A stretch of DNA of 64,000 nt from Ardenticatena sp. (GTDB lineage: Bacteria; Chloroflexota; Anaerolineae; Ardenticatenales; Ardenticatenaceae), in assembly GCA_015487975.1 (NCBI GenBank), contig WFOS01000095.1:1-64000 (forward strand). The letters run 5' to 3'. Shown here piece by piece: positions 9,010 through 18,347 of this stretch. Below the pieces are notes generated by a model. That model was not told the origin of the DNA, searched no databases, and was given only the letters and a program-made list of their open reading frames with translations. Numbering within the stretch: position 1 is the stretch's first letter; each line of letters opens with the position of its first letter. The translations under genes were made by a program, and so were the position numbers.

Positions 9010-10483
9010 CATCGTTTGGAAACTGCTCTTACTGCTGTGCAGCGTCGTGCTGACGTTGCACACACCGCACATTCAAATACGCGCCGAACCGCCCATGCCC
9101 CAACCTGCCACGCCCGAAGCGCAATTCGAGCGTGTGGCCAGTATCATGGGGCGTGCCGATGCCGCCTATTGGCTTGCCAGGCAAGGTAGCGCCAAGACAT
9201 GGCCTGCTGCTGTGCCATCGCCCACGCCTCACATCCCCAATGCATCATTGGCAACGAACACCAATGTGTCAGTCTATCTGCCCATCATTCAAAATCCGTT
9301 GGTCGAAAAGAACCCCATGATCGAACGCCGCGCCATCTGGCTGACACGCTTCGACTGGACCAGCGCCACTCGCGTGGTTGGGCCTGCCGATCTGGATACC
9401 GCACTCGACAACATCGCCAGCGCGGGCTTCAACACCATTCTGTTTCAAGTGCGCGGCAATGGCGATGCCTTCTACACGCCAGGGCTGGAACCATGGTCAG
9501 CGCGGTTGACAGGGAGTTATGCCGCGACGCTTGGGCAAAACCCTGGTTGGGACCCGTTGGCGTATCTTATCGAGCGTGCGCATGCCCGCGGTATCGAAGT
9601 GCACGCATACGTCAACACCTACCCAGCCTGGCTCCCACCACCTGAAGGGCAAGGCGAGCTGGCCCCCCCAGCCACAACGCCTGCCCACATGTTCGACGTT
9701 TTCACCTATGGCCCCTCGTATGACGCTCACCCGGGCGTCTACGGCATGGGCTATGCATGGCGTGTGTACGACAGCAACGGTACACCGATGCCCCTGCAAC
9801 ACAACGAATATCTGTGGGCAAGCCCAGGGGTTGATGAAGTGCAACAACACATCCTCGCCGTCATTACCGATATTGTCTCGCGCTACGACGTGGACGGCGT
9901 CCACCTCGATTTCATCCGCTACCCTGGCCCATCCTACTCGTTCGATCCGTACAGCAACGCAGCCGCTGGCGACACACGCACGGCCGCACGCGACCAATGG
10001 CAACGCGACCGTGTGACGTGGATGGTGGCGCAAACCTACGCCACCACACGCGCCTATCGTCCCAATGCATGGGTCAGCGCCGCCGTCTGGCCCTACTACA
10101 CCGACCGCGGCCTGCTTCCTGGTGTGGCCTGGTTTGGCTACGACCACTACTTCCAGGATTCGCACGGCTGGCTCGCCAGCGGTATCATCGACGCCATCAT
10201 GCCCATGCTCTACGGTGGCTACTCGGACGACTACGACACGTGGGTCGCCCTCATGAACGACCACCTGAGCGCCGCCGCAGGTCGCCATGTGTACCCAGGC
10301 ATTGGTGGCTACAACATGACCGAGTTCACCGATCTGGCACAGCGTATCGAAGCTGCTCGTGCAGCCGGTGCAGCAGGGCACGCCATCTTTTCCTACGACG
10401 TGCTGGCACTCCGCGGCTGGTTCGACGACCTTGCCAACGGCCCATACGCCACTCCTGCCCAGCCTCCGCCACGCTCATGGTGA
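8993..10483 (+). CDS. secreted GHL10-type glycoside-hydrolase-like protein
   Basis: A 496-residue protein with an N-terminal signal peptide (residues 1-31) and a GHL10 (DUF187) TIM-barrel from about residue 105. The barrel begins RRAIWLTRFDW, followed by NTILFQVRGNGDAFY and, on a later strand, DVDGVHLDFIRYPG, typical of this putative glycosidase family. Members act outside the cytoplasm and may cleave glycans; the substrate here is unknown. It begins inside the carrier-protein gene, and its last nine bases overlap the end of convergent cinA. Confidence 0.8.
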   Translation: MNPKRSIVWKLLLLLCSVVLTLHTPHIQIRAEPPMPQPATPEAQFERVASIMGRADAAYWLARQGSAKTWPAAVPSPTPHIPNASLATNTNVSVYLPIIQNPLVEKNPMIERRAIWLTRFDWTSATRVVGPADLDTALDNIASAGFNTILFQVRGNGDAFYTPGLEPWSARLTGSYAATLGQNPGWDPLAYLIERAHARGIEVHAYVNTYPAWLPPPEGQGELAPPATTPAHMFDVFTYGPSYDAHPGVYGMGYAWRVYDSNGTPMPLQHNEYLWASPGVDEVQQHILAVITDIVSRYDVDGVHLDFIRYPGPSYSFDPYSNAAAGDTRTAARDQWQRDRVTWMVAQTYATTRAYRPNAWVSAAVWPYYTDRGLLPGVAWFGYDHYFQDSHGWLASGIIDAIMPMLYGGYSDDYDTWVALMNDHLSAAAGRHVYPGIGGYNMTEFTDLAQRIEAARAAGAAGHAIFSYDVLALRGWFDDLANGPYATPAQPPPRSW

Positions 10484-11656
10484 GAGGTTGCGTAGCACAC
10501 GCCGCACAAAATCCAACGCCCGATTGCGCACCCAGCTGAGCGAATGCTCATCCGCACCGCCCAGCCCCAGTGCCTTGCAATACACCTGCTCGGCAGTTGC
10601 CAGCGCCACCACCGTTTCGCCGCGCGTCTCGCCATACACACCCTCATTCGCCCCCGACGTCCCCAACACCACCAGTCCCCACGCCACATCGTGCGCCTGA
10701 CGCACCTCCTGCGCCATCGCCTGTGCTGTCTCGCATGCCACCACGTCTGGCTCGACACACACAGCCGCCACCAACAGATTTGGCGCGGCCTCACGCAGGC
10801 GTGCGGCAATCTCGCCGCGAGTATTGCTTTCCACAACCACGCCACGCCCCAGGCGTGCCAGCGCCTGCGCCACCACCCCTTCCAGCGTCTCTTCGTCCGC
10901 GCCGTAAATGGCATCTCCCAACCGATTGCGAATCTGCCGCTCGACCTGCGCAATCATCACGTCGGCTTGCTTCTCATTGGGCGCACGTGCTGTAATGCGC
11001 ACATCCACCTGACCACTATGCGCCGCCAGCCCCACCGTGGGGTTGGCCCCCTGTTCCAGATCGGCAATTTGTTCGTCGATCACGCTTTCGCCCACGCCCA
11101 CCGTGTGGAGCACCCGAATTTTGATGACCACCTGCTCGCCTACCAGCCGGCGCAAAAAAGGTGCCACCTGTTCATCCATCATGCGCTTCATCTCGCGCGG
11201 CACACCTGGCATAGCAATCACATAGCGCCCTTCATGCTCCACCAGAAACCCTGACGCCGTCCCAATCGGATTGGGTAAGATACGTGCGCCCTCGGGCAAA
11301 TCGGCCTGGCGCAGGTTGTTGGCACTTGGTTCGCGCCCCCAACGCCGAAAGAGCGCTGTGATATGCGCCACCAGCTCAGGATCACGCACCAGCCGCCGTC
11401 CTGTGGCATCGGCAATGGCATCGCGCGTCATATCGTCCACCGTAGGCCCCAACCCCCCCGTTGTCAGCACCACATCCGCACGCGACAGCGCCAGACGAAT
11501 GGCATTGGCAATGCGTTCGCGATTGTCGCCCACGGTTGTTTTGTAATACAGATTGACCCCCAGCGAAGCCAGCCGCTGCGCCAGCCAGGCTGCGTTCGTA
11601 TCCACAATTTGCCCCAACAACAACTCCGTTCCAATCGTGATGATTTCCGCATTCAT
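10475..11656 (-). CDS. cinA: CinA family protein with divergent C-terminal domain
   Basis: A 393-residue protein. The N-terminal MoCF-like domain (residues 1-170) carries IGTELLLGQIVDTNA and TTGGLGPTVDD, the hallmarks of the CinA/CompDam domain linked to ADP-ribose pyrophosphatase activity. The C-terminal domain corresponds to the NMN deamidase (PncC) region, but the usual AESCTGG active-site motif is replaced by VESNTRG, so deamidase activity is doubtful. It is transcribed divergently from the nitrilase-fold gene and converges on the GHL10 gene. Confidence 0.88.
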   Translation of the reverse strand: MNAEIITIGTELLLGQIVDTNAAWLAQRLASLGVNLYYKTTVGDNRERIANAIRLALSRADVVLTTGGLGPTVDDMTRDAIADATGRRLVRDPELVAHITALFRRWGREPSANNLRQADLPEGARILPNPIGTASGFLVEHEGRYVIAMPGVPREMKRMMDEQVAPFLRRLVGEQVVIKIRVLHTVGVGESVIDEQIADLEQGANPTVGLAAHSGQVDVRITARAPNEKQADVMIAQVERQIRNRLGDAIYGADEETLEGVVAQALARLGRGVVVESNTRGEIAARLREAAPNLLVAAVCVEPDVVACETAQAMAQEVRQAHDVAWGLVVLGTSGANEGVYGETRGETVVALATAEQVYCKALGLGGADEHSLSWVRNRALDFVRRVLRNLSP

Positions 11657-11746
11657 GATAGGCTCGCTCCAATCTGTTGGCAGAGGATTTGTTCAGTGCT
11701 ATTCTACGCATAGCACGAAAAGGGCAACAGATGGAAGGGGGACCCC

Positions 11747-13033
11747 ATGAGCGATGTCATCACCGCAGCCGTTGTCCAGGCATCGTGGCGGCGTCTGGCC
11801 ACTGCGGAAGCTGTGCGCAGTGAATTGAAACGCTATTTGCGGCTGGTACGCAACAAAGGCGCCGACATTGTTGTCCTTCCTGAACAATTCGGCCTCATGC
11901 TCGCTATCCCACTTGCGGGCGGCTTGCGTGGCAATTTGGTGAAAAAGGCCGTCAGTGGGCGCGGCTTTTGGGGGAAACTGATTGGGGCACTCAGTGGTGG
12001 TGCGGCTGAGATGTTGGGGGGCTTGCCCGCTGTACTCCCCAAACTCATCGCCGAGCATAGCGACACCATGCGCGAAACATATGTGGACTTGCTCAGCGCC
12101 GCCGCTCGCGAACATGCCATCTACCTCGTTGGCGGCTCCCTCTACTTGCAGGATGAAGATGGGCAGGTACGCGCCATGAGCCCCGTGTTCGACCGTACAG
12201 GGACCCTGCTCGGTTGGCAAGCCAAATTCCACCTCGACCCCATGGACGAAGCCTTTGCCATGCCGGGCGAAACACTCAACACGTTCGAAACAGAATTTGG
12301 GCGATTGGGCGTGCTTCTCGGTGGCGACATCCTCTACCCCGAACTGGCACGTGCCCTTGCCTATCGTGGCGTCATCGTTTTGGCGAACCCAGCCCTGGCA
12401 ACCGCCCCCGCTGACTGGCAGCGTCTGCGCATTGTGCTGAATGCGCGTGCGCAGGAAAACCAGATGTTTGCCGCCCAATCTTTCCTCATCGGCGACAACG
12501 AGTTCACGCCCGAAGTTGGTGATACATTCGAGGGGAAATCGGGGATTGTAGCGCCCGTGGAGCTCAGCCTACGCACAGATGGCGTGCTCGTCGAAGTCGG
12601 TTCGCCCCGAGTAGAAGGGGTGGTCAGCGCGGTGTGGGATTTTGCAGCGCTTCGCCGCCTGTGGGATTCAGGCACTGCGCAACCACGCCGCACGATGCGC
12701 AGCCACATTTTCCACGACCTGCTGCACTTCGACTACCAGAGCGGTGCTACCATCGAGGAACGGTTCCACGCCATCGAGGAGACTCGCCAACACCCTGTGC
12801 TCCCTGCACCTGAGCCAACTCTGCTCCACCCCGAAGGTGAATGGCCAGGTGAAACGGATGCCAGGTTTGTCGAAGCGCACGAAGTCGAAGAAGAAGAGGG
12901 AGCCCCCTCTGGCGACCTTCTCGCCGAGGTGACCGCCGAAGCCGACGCACTGACGGGGCAAGTGGTAGTAGATACCTCCACCGACACCGAGGCATCGTCT
13001 GAGGACGACACGTCGAACGAACATACCACCTAA
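11747..13033 (+). CDS. nitrilase-fold protein lacking the catalytic cysteine
   Basis: A 428-residue member of the carbon-nitrogen hydrolase superfamily. The Glu (LPEQ, Glu46) and Lys (WQAKFHLD, Lys160) of the Glu-Lys-Cys triad are present, but the strand that should read GVLICYD reads GVLLGGD (188-194), so glycine replaces the nucleophile. It is therefore probably not an amidase. The last 80 residues form an acidic, low-complexity tail rich in Glu, Asp and Thr. Ribosome binding site GAAGGGGGA. Transcribed alone; a strong terminator follows. Confidence 0.85.
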   Translation: MSDVITAAVVQASWRRLATAEAVRSELKRYLRLVRNKGADIVVLPEQFGLMLAIPLAGGLRGNLVKKAVSGRGFWGKLIGALSGGAAEMLGGLPAVLPKLIAEHSDTMRETYVDLLSAAAREHAIYLVGGSLYLQDEDGQVRAMSPVFDRTGTLLGWQAKFHLDPMDEAFAMPGETLNTFETEFGRLGVLLGGDILYPELARALAYRGVIVLANPALATAPADWQRLRIVLNARAQENQMFAAQSFLIGDNEFTPEVGDTFEGKSGIVAPVELSLRTDGVLVEVGSPRVEGVVSAVWDFAALRRLWDSGTAQPRRTMRSHIFHDLLHFDYQSGATIEERFHAIEETRQHPVLPAPEPTLLHPEGEWPGETDARFVEAHEVEEEEGAPSGDLLAEVTAEADALTGQVVVDTSTDTEASSEDDTSNEHTT

Positions 13034-13052
13034 CCCCATCACCCAACACCAC

Positions 13053-13081
13053 AAACGGGGGCGATTGATCGCCCCCGTTTT
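13053..13081. terminator. intrinsic terminator between convergent genes
   Basis: The GC-rich stem gggggcga/tcgccccc is flanked by aaac on the left and a gtttt run on the right. It ends the nitrilase-fold gene and may also stop the trp operon coming from the other side. Confidence 0.85.
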
Positions 13082-13102
13082 CGCTCCCGATGCGTTCCCT
13101 GC

Positions 13103-13906
13103 CTACGAATGCGATGGTGTTCCCACCGCTTCACACAGCTGGCGTACAAAAGCCCGTGCAGCCGCAATCGGATCGTCGGCATCGCCGATGGTACGCAGCA
13201 ACGCACTCCCCACGATGACGCCGTCGGCCATTTGTGCCACCATGGCCGCCTGCTCGGGGCGCGAAATGCCGAATCCAACCGCCAGCGGCAAATCGGTTGC
13301 ACAGCGCACACGCGCCACGAAATCCGCCAGGTCGGGTGGCAACTGGTCACGTGCGCCTGTAACCCCAGTCAGTGAAACAAGGTAGATGAAGCCCGTGGCC
13401 TGCTCTGCGACCAGGCGTACCCGTTCATCATCCGAGGTGGGCGCCAGCAAGAAGATGAGCGCCAGCCCATGCGCGTGCAAGGCTGTGCGCAATTCGTCAG
13501 CCTCTTCGGGCGGTAAATCGGGGACAATGACGCCATCAGCCCCAGCGCGGGCGGCTTCTTCGGCAAACTTCGCTCCCCCCATTTGCAAGATGGGGTTGTA
13601 GTAGCCCATGAGGATAAGCGGCACTTCGACCCCTCTGGCACGCAATGCCGCTACCTGTTCCAAGCAGAGCGCCAATGTCATCCCGTTGTCGAGCGCTTGT
13701 TGCGATGTTGCCTGAATGGTTGCGCCATCCGCCAGCGGGTCGCTGAACGGGATACCCAGTTCGATCAAGTCAGCGCCGCCTTCCACCAGCGCCGGCACCA
13801 AGTCGAGCGCACTCTCAAGATCGGGGTAGCCCATGGTGATGAAGGGCATCAGCGCGGCACGCCCTTCACGGCGAACACGGTCGAACGTGGCAGTGATGCG
13901 GTTCAT
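13103..13906 (-). CDS. trpA: tryptophan synthase alpha chain
   Basis: A 267-residue TIM-barrel subunit that cleaves indole-3-glycerol phosphate to indole and passes it to TrpB. Landmarks: [15 protein letters not shown] with the catalytic Glu, the YYNPI loop region, [12 protein letters not shown] with the second catalytic acid, and VGFGIS. Its ATG overlaps the stop of trpB by ATGA. It is the last gene of the trp operon. Confidence 0.96.
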   Translation of the reverse strand: MNRITATFDRVRREGRAALMPFITMGYPDLESALDLVPALVEGGADLIELGIPFSDPLADGATIQATSQQALDNGMTLALCLEQVAALRARGVEVPLILMGYYNPILQMGGAKFAEEAARAGADGVIVPDLPPEEADELRTALHAHGLALIFLLAPTSDDERVRLVAEQATGFIYLVSLTGVTGARDQLPPDLADFVARVRCATDLPLAVGFGISRPEQAAMVAQMADGVIVGSALLRTIGDADDPIAAARAFVRQLCEAVGTPSHS

Positions 13907-15102
13907 ACGTCCACCCCCAAAGCCGCAGCAACAGTATGCATGTCTTTATCACCTCGCCCACTCACGTTGACGATCATGATCTGATCAGGACGCATGGTTG
14001 GCGCACGCTTGATGGCTTCGGCCACAGCGTGGGCGCTTTCAAGCGCGGGGATGATACCTTCCAGCGCACTCAGGCGTTGCAGTGCATCCAGCGCTTCATC
14101 GTCGGTGGCGTAGGTGTATTCGGCACGCCCCGTCTCACGCAGCCAGGCATGTTCAGGTCCCACCGCAGCATAATCCAGCCCGGCCGAAATACTGTGCGTG
14201 AGCGCAATCTGCCCATTGGGGTCTTGCAGGACGTAGGTTTGGGTGCCATGCAACACCCCCACGCGCCCCATCTTGGGGTCGGCAAAACGGGCAGCATGCT
14301 TGCCACTTTCGATGCCTTCGCCGCCTGCTTCCACCCCTACCATGCGCACGCTTTCCTCTTCGATGAAGGGGTAGAAGAGCCCGATGGCGTTGGAGCCGCC
14401 CCCCACACAGGCGATGAGCATGTCGGGCAAGCGGCCTTCGGCAGCAAGAATCTGCTCGCGGGCTTCGTCGCCAATCACGCGCTGAAAATCACGCACGATG
14501 CGCGGGTAGGGGTGTGGCCCCAGCGCGGAGCCAAGCAGGTAATGCGTGGTACGCACGTTGGTGACCCAATCGCGGATGGCTTCGTTGATAGCGTCTTTCA
14601 ATGTGCGGCTCCCAGCATCCACACTGCGGACCTCGGCGCCCAGCAGTTTCATGCGAAAGACGTTGAGTTTCTGGCGCTCGATATCGACTGCGCCCATGTA
14701 GACCACGCATTCCAGCCCCAACAGGGCGCACACGGTGGCCGTTGCGACGCCATGCTGCCCAGCGCCTGTTTCGGCCACGATGCGTGTTTTGCCCATGCGT
14801 TTGGCGAGCAATGCCTGCCCGAGTGCATTGTTGATTTTGTGCGCTCCCGTGTGCGCCAAATCTTCCCGTTTGAGGTAGATTTTGGCCCCCCCCAGCGCCT
14901 CACTCAGCCGTCGTGCAGGTGTGAGCGGTGTCGGGCGGCCTGCGTAGGTCCGCAACAGCGTGTGAAATTCCTCTTGAAAGGTGGGGTCGGCCTGAGCATC
15001 GTTGTAGGCGGCTTCAAGTTCGCGAACGGCGGGCACAAGCGTTTCGGGAATGTATGCGCCGCCATAAGGCCCAAAGCGTGGTCCTTGCGGCAAGCTCGAC
15101 AT
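13903..15102 (-). CDS. trpB: tryptophan synthase beta chain
   Basis: A 399-residue PLP enzyme joining indole and serine. The PLP lysine lies in [15 protein letters not shown], the substrate loop in ETGAGQHG, and the phosphate-binding [10 protein letters not shown] follows. Length and motifs fit the TrpB1 type that pairs with TrpA. Ribosome binding site AAAGGAG precedes the ATG. The gene follows the HIT gene by about 40 bp. Confidence 0.97.
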   Translation of the reverse strand: MSSLPQGPRFGPYGGAYIPETLVPAVRELEAAYNDAQADPTFQEEFHTLLRTYAGRPTPLTPARRLSEALGGAKIYLKREDLAHTGAHKINNALGQALLAKRMGKTRIVAETGAGQHGVATATVCALLGLECVVYMGAVDIERQKLNVFRMKLLGAEVRSVDAGSRTLKDAINEAIRDWVTNVRTTHYLLGSALGPHPYPRIVRDFQRVIGDEAREQILAAEGRLPDMLIACVGGGSNAIGLFYPFIEEESVRMVGVEAGGEGIESGKHAARFADPKMGRVGVLHGTQTYVLQDPNGQIALTHSISAGLDYAAVGPEHAWLRETGRAEYTYATDDEALDALQRLSALEGIIPALESAHAVAEAIKRAPTMRPDQIMIVNVSGRGDKDMHTVAAALGVDV

Positions 15103-15143
15103 GGGTTGCTCCTTTCTGTTTGTGGGGACTGCTTCTCTGGCGT

Positions 15144-15572
15144 TCAGGTCTGCACGGCTTCCAATGCCGCGCGTATGTTGGCCGCCCGTTCCGCCATGAC
15201 ATCCTGCGGTTCGTATTTTGGCGGCTTGCCAATGCGGCCGTCATGCTGCCAGCGTGGAATCAGATGCATATGGACGTGGAACACGTCTTGCCCCGCGGCA
15301 CGCCCGTTGTTCTGCAAAATGTTGATGCCGTCGGGATGAACGGCTTGGCGCAGGGCTTTCATGAGCGGGCGAGCAACCACGCCCATGTGTGCCGCATAGC
15401 GTTCGTCTAGCTCCCACCAGTAGGGCACATGCACTCGCGGCACAATCAGCAAATGGCCAGGAGACGCCTGATTGATATCTAGAAAGACCATCACCAGTTC
15501 ATCTTCGTACACCACGTGGGCGGGGGCTTCTCCTGCCAGAATACGGCAAAAAATGCACTGCTCATCGCGCAT
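15144..15572 (-). CDS. HIT family nucleotide-binding hydrolase
   Basis: A 142-residue histidine-triad protein. The HVHMH triad (residues 99-103) is followed by LIP, and an N-terminal CIFC pair may bind zinc as in many HIT proteins. Family members hydrolyse nucleotide phosphoramidates or dinucleoside polyphosphates. The ATG at 15572 is favoured over a GTG nine bases upstream because AAGGAG lies at the right distance. It is lodged inside the trp operon between trpF and trpB; a role in tryptophan synthesis is not known. Confidence 0.9.
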   Translation of the reverse strand: MRDEQCIFCRILAGEAPAHVVYEDELVMVFLDINQASPGHLLIVPRVHVPYWWELDERYAAHMGVVARPLMKALRQAVHPDGINILQNNGRAAGQDVFHVHMHLIPRWQHDGRIGKPPKYEPQDVMAERAANIRAALEAVQT

Positions 15573-15604
15573 AAGACCCACTCCTTCCGATTGGTGGCGA
15601 CCTT

Positions 15605-16318
15605 TTATTCGGAATGCGCACGCAACGCTTCATCGGCGGCACGCACTGCCTCGACGAATGCACGTATCCGTGCATGGTCTTTGCGTCCTTTTTCCCGCTC
15701 GACCCCGCTGGAAACATCCACCCCCCATGGCTGAACATGCCTGATGGCGTCGGCCACGGTTTCAGGCGTGAGGCCACCTGCCAGCAAAAGGCGGTAGGAA
15801 CGCGCCAACACCAGCCCAACGGCCCAATCGGCAACGATCCCCGTTCCGCCCACTTCCCACGGATGATACGCATCCATGAGGAATTGTGGTACAGTGGCAT
15901 CGCGTGGCATCACATGCGCATAGGCAGCAGTGGTGGCTTCGGCATCGCCACGGGTTTGCGGCCGAATGGCTTTGAAGGCACGCGGCGCAAGCATGCGTAC
16001 CTCAGCAGGCGGCTCACTGCCATGTAGTTGCGCCAGGTCCAGCCCAGTGTCGTCGAGGATGGCGCGTACACGGGTGGGCATCTCATCCACAAAGACACCC
16101 ACAAAGCGGGGGGATTGTGCGCCGTAGGTGGCGCGAATGGTTTCGACAATTCGCGCCACCGTTTCAGGCGTCACGTAGCGCGGGCTTTTCGGGTAGAAGA
16201 CAAATCCCAGAAAATCCGCGCCTGCTTCGGCGGCAGCCAACGCATCGTCGATGTTGGTCAGGCCGCACATTTTGATGAAGGTGCGTTCGGCGCGTTGGGT
16301 GGGCACCTGCTGCGTCAT
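15605..16318 (-). CDS. trpF: phosphoribosylanthranilate isomerase
   Basis: A 237-residue TIM barrel that isomerises phosphoribosylanthranilate. The catalytic cysteine lies in IKMCGL near the N-terminus, and LGFVFYPKSPR and LLAGGLTPE (phosphate-binding) are present. The C-terminal VDVSSGVE loop is canonical. I start it at ATG 16318 because this overlaps the stop of the small upstream ORF (ATGA) and leaves a normal N-terminus; an in-frame start 48 bp upstream would lie within that ORF. Confidence 0.94.
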   Translation of the reverse strand: MTQQVPTQRAERTFIKMCGLTNIDDALAAAEAGADFLGFVFYPKSPRYVTPETVARIVETIRATYGAQSPRFVGVFVDEMPTRVRAILDDTGLDLAQLHGSEPPAEVRMLAPRAFKAIRPQTRGDAEATTAAYAHVMPRDATVPQFLMDAYHPWEVGGTGIVADWAVGLVLARSYRLLLAGGLTPETVADAIRHVQPWGVDVSSGVEREKGRKDHARIRAFVEAVRAADEALRAHSE

Positions 16319-16437
16319 CGCCCAATCACCTGCGAGCCATACAACAAGATGGTCCCGACAATGCAAAGCGTCAGCACAATCGCCAAGGCAATCACGCCTG
16401 CAATGATACCACTCAACAATCCACCTCGACCTTCCAT
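16315..16437 (-). CDS. 40-residue single-pass membrane micropeptide in the trp operon
   Basis: A 40-codon frame, begun by ATG after a GGGGGG purine run. It encodes a short Gly-rich start (MEGRGG), a continuous hydrophobic stretch of about 25 residues (LLSGIIAGVIALAIV and onward) and a short polar tail ending in IGR. The stop overlaps the trpF ATG by four bases, which is typical of a translated, coupled gene. I know of no family. It fills the space between trpS and trpF, which would otherwise be an unusual gap in this operon. Coding status is inferred from architecture only. Confidence 0.7.
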   Translation of the reverse strand: MEGRGGLLSGIIAGVIALAIVLTLCIVGTILLYGSQVIGR

Positions 16438-16464
16438 GAGAGCCCCCCTGTTTTCGTTGGTCTT

Positions 16465-17475
16465 TTACGCCTTGGGCAACACAAAGCCCACGCGGCGCTT
16501 GATGTCTTCGGCTTTGGGTTCAGCCACAGCGCGTGCTCGTTCTGCCCCAATGGCCAGCACGCGATCGAGTTCGGCGGGGTCGTTGGCATAGACCTGGTAG
16601 CGCTCCTGGATGGGACGCAATGCTTCGACAATGACCTCGGCGACTTCTTTTTTCAAATCGCCGTACCCTTTGCCTGCAAAATGAGCTTCGATTTCTTCAC
16701 GGCTTTTGTTCGTCAACGCTTCGTAGATTTGCAACAGGTTGTTCACGCCCGCCTTCTCAGGCGCATCACTGAACACGATTTCGCGCCCCGAGTCGGTAAC
16801 AGCGCGGCGTACGACCTTGCGAATGCGGTCGGGCGAGTCGGTCAGATAGATGGCGTGATAGTCGCCCGTCTCGCTTTTGCTCATCTTTTTGGTCGGGTCA
16901 TCGAAGCCCATGACACGCGCACCGCTCTTGGGAATGACTGCTTTGGGGAGCTTGAACGTTTCCCCGTACAGATGGTTGAACCGTTGAGCGATGTCGCGCG
17001 TCAGCTCGATATGCTGCTTCTGGTCTTCACCCACAGGGACCTCGTCTGCATCGTAGAGCAGAATATCGGCCGCCTGCAAAACAGGATAGGTGAGCAAGCC
17101 AGTACTCACACTTTCCTGCTTTTCTTTTTCGGATTTGGCTTTGAATTGTGTCATGCGGTAGAGCCAGCCCAAAGGCGTGATACAGCCCAAAATCCATTGC
17201 GCCTCAGCATGCGCTCGCACATGGCTTTGGATGAACAGCGTACTCTTTTGCGGGTCGATTCCACAGGCCAGCAACATGGCGGCCAGCTCGCGGGTTTGTG
17301 CCCGCAGCTTGTCGGGGTCTTGCGGTACGGTGATGGCGTGCAGATCGACGATGCAGAAGTAGTTTTCCTTCTCATCCTGCCCCTGTACCCACTGGCGAAT
17401 TGCTCCCAGGTAGTTCCCCAGGTGCAAGCGCCCCGATGGTTGAATCCCCGACAAGACGCGCACTTTGGTGCTCAT
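16465..17475 (-). CDS. trpS: tryptophanyl-tRNA synthetase
   Basis: A 336-residue class I synthetase that charges tRNA-Trp. The HIGH equivalent reads HLGN near residue 18, and KMSKS is intact in the second half (PTKKMSKSE). Also visible is LLYDADEVPVGEDQKQHIE. It lies inside the tryptophan operon, so its expression should be governed by the same T-box that senses uncharged tRNA-Trp. Ribosome binding site GGAGGAA precedes the ATG. Confidence 0.97.
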   Translation of the reverse strand: MSTKVRVLSGIQPSGRLHLGNYLGAIRQWVQGQDEKENYFCIVDLHAITVPQDPDKLRAQTRELAAMLLACGIDPQKSTLFIQSHVRAHAEAQWILGCITPLGWLYRMTQFKAKSEKEKQESVSTGLLTYPVLQAADILLYDADEVPVGEDQKQHIELTRDIAQRFNHLYGETFKLPKAVIPKSGARVMGFDDPTKKMSKSETGDYHAIYLTDSPDRIRKVVRRAVTDSGREIVFSDAPEKAGVNNLLQIYEALTNKSREEIEAHFAGKGYGDLKKEVAEVIVEALRPIQERYQVYANDPAELDRVLAIGAERARAVAEPKAEDIKRRVGFVLPKA

Positions 17476-17505
17476 AGCGACGTTCCTCCTTCTCGACGTT
17501 GAGTG

Positions 17506-18318
17506 TTATGTCAACTTTTCATGTTTCTGCTTGGGCACGCCCACCAGTTTGCGCACTTTGGCAGCCACGTCGGTGGCTCGCATGAGCGACGTGCCCACCA
17601 GGATCGCATCTGCCCCCATGGCTGCCACCCGTTCGACGTCGGCGCGGGTATGAATACCACTTTCGGCAACGAGCAGCACATCATCAGGAATGTGTGCCCC
17701 CAGGCGTTCGGTGGTCGTCAAATCAACCTCGAAGGTGCGTAAATCACGGTTGTTGACGCCAATCACGCGCGGCGAAATGACGAGCGCCCGTTCGAGTTCG
17801 GCTTCGTTGTGGACTTCCACCAATGCTTCCATGCCTAGGTCGCGAATGAGGGCGTAGAAGTCGCGCAGGTCGTTTTCGCCCAGAATGCCGACGATGAGCA
17901 AGACGGCATCCGCCCCTGCGGCGCGTGCTTCGTAAATCTGGTAAGGGTCGATGACGAAATCTTTGCGCAAAACAGGCAGACGCACCGCCCGGCGCACCGC
18001 CTGCAAATGCCTAATGTTGCCCTGGAAAAAGTGTTGGTCGGTCAACACACTGATGGCCGATGCCCCGTTGGTCTCGTAGGTGCGCGCCAACGCCAGAGGG
18101 TCGAATGTGTGGCGCAACAAGCCCTTGCTGGGCGAAGCGCGTTTGATTTCAGCGATGAGTGCCACGTGGTCACCACGCAGCGCAGCGGCAAAGTCGCGCG
18201 GCGGCGGTGCGAGCATCATTTCGGCGCGCACCTCTGCCAGCGGGCGTGCGCGTTTGTGCCGCGCAACTTCATCTACCTTCCAGCGCACGATTTTTTCGAG
18301 AATGGTTTTGGGTGCCAT
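17506..18318 (-). CDS. trpC: indole-3-glycerol-phosphate synthase
   Basis: A 270-residue TIM barrel converting CdRP to indole-3-glycerol phosphate. Motifs: LIAEIKRASPSKG with the catalytic Lys, VLRKDFVIDPYQIYEA, GVNNRDLRTFEVD and VAESGI. The ATG at 18318 with GGAG eight bases upstream is preferred to a TTG 15 bp earlier. It follows trpD with about 30 bp between them. Confidence 0.96.
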   Translation of the reverse strand: MAPKTILEKIVRWKVDEVARHKRARPLAEVRAEMMLAPPPRDFAAALRGDHVALIAEIKRASPSKGLLRHTFDPLALARTYETNGASAISVLTDQHFFQGNIRHLQAVRRAVRLPVLRKDFVIDPYQIYEARAAGADAVLLIVGILGENDLRDFYALIRDLGMEALVEVHNEAELERALVISPRVIGVNNRDLRTFEVDLTTTERLGAHIPDDVLLVAESGIHTRADVERVAAMGADAILVGTSLMRATDVAAKVRKLVGVPKQKHEKLT

Positions 18319-18347
18319 ACGCCCATGCTCCAATCGCTGGTCTTATT

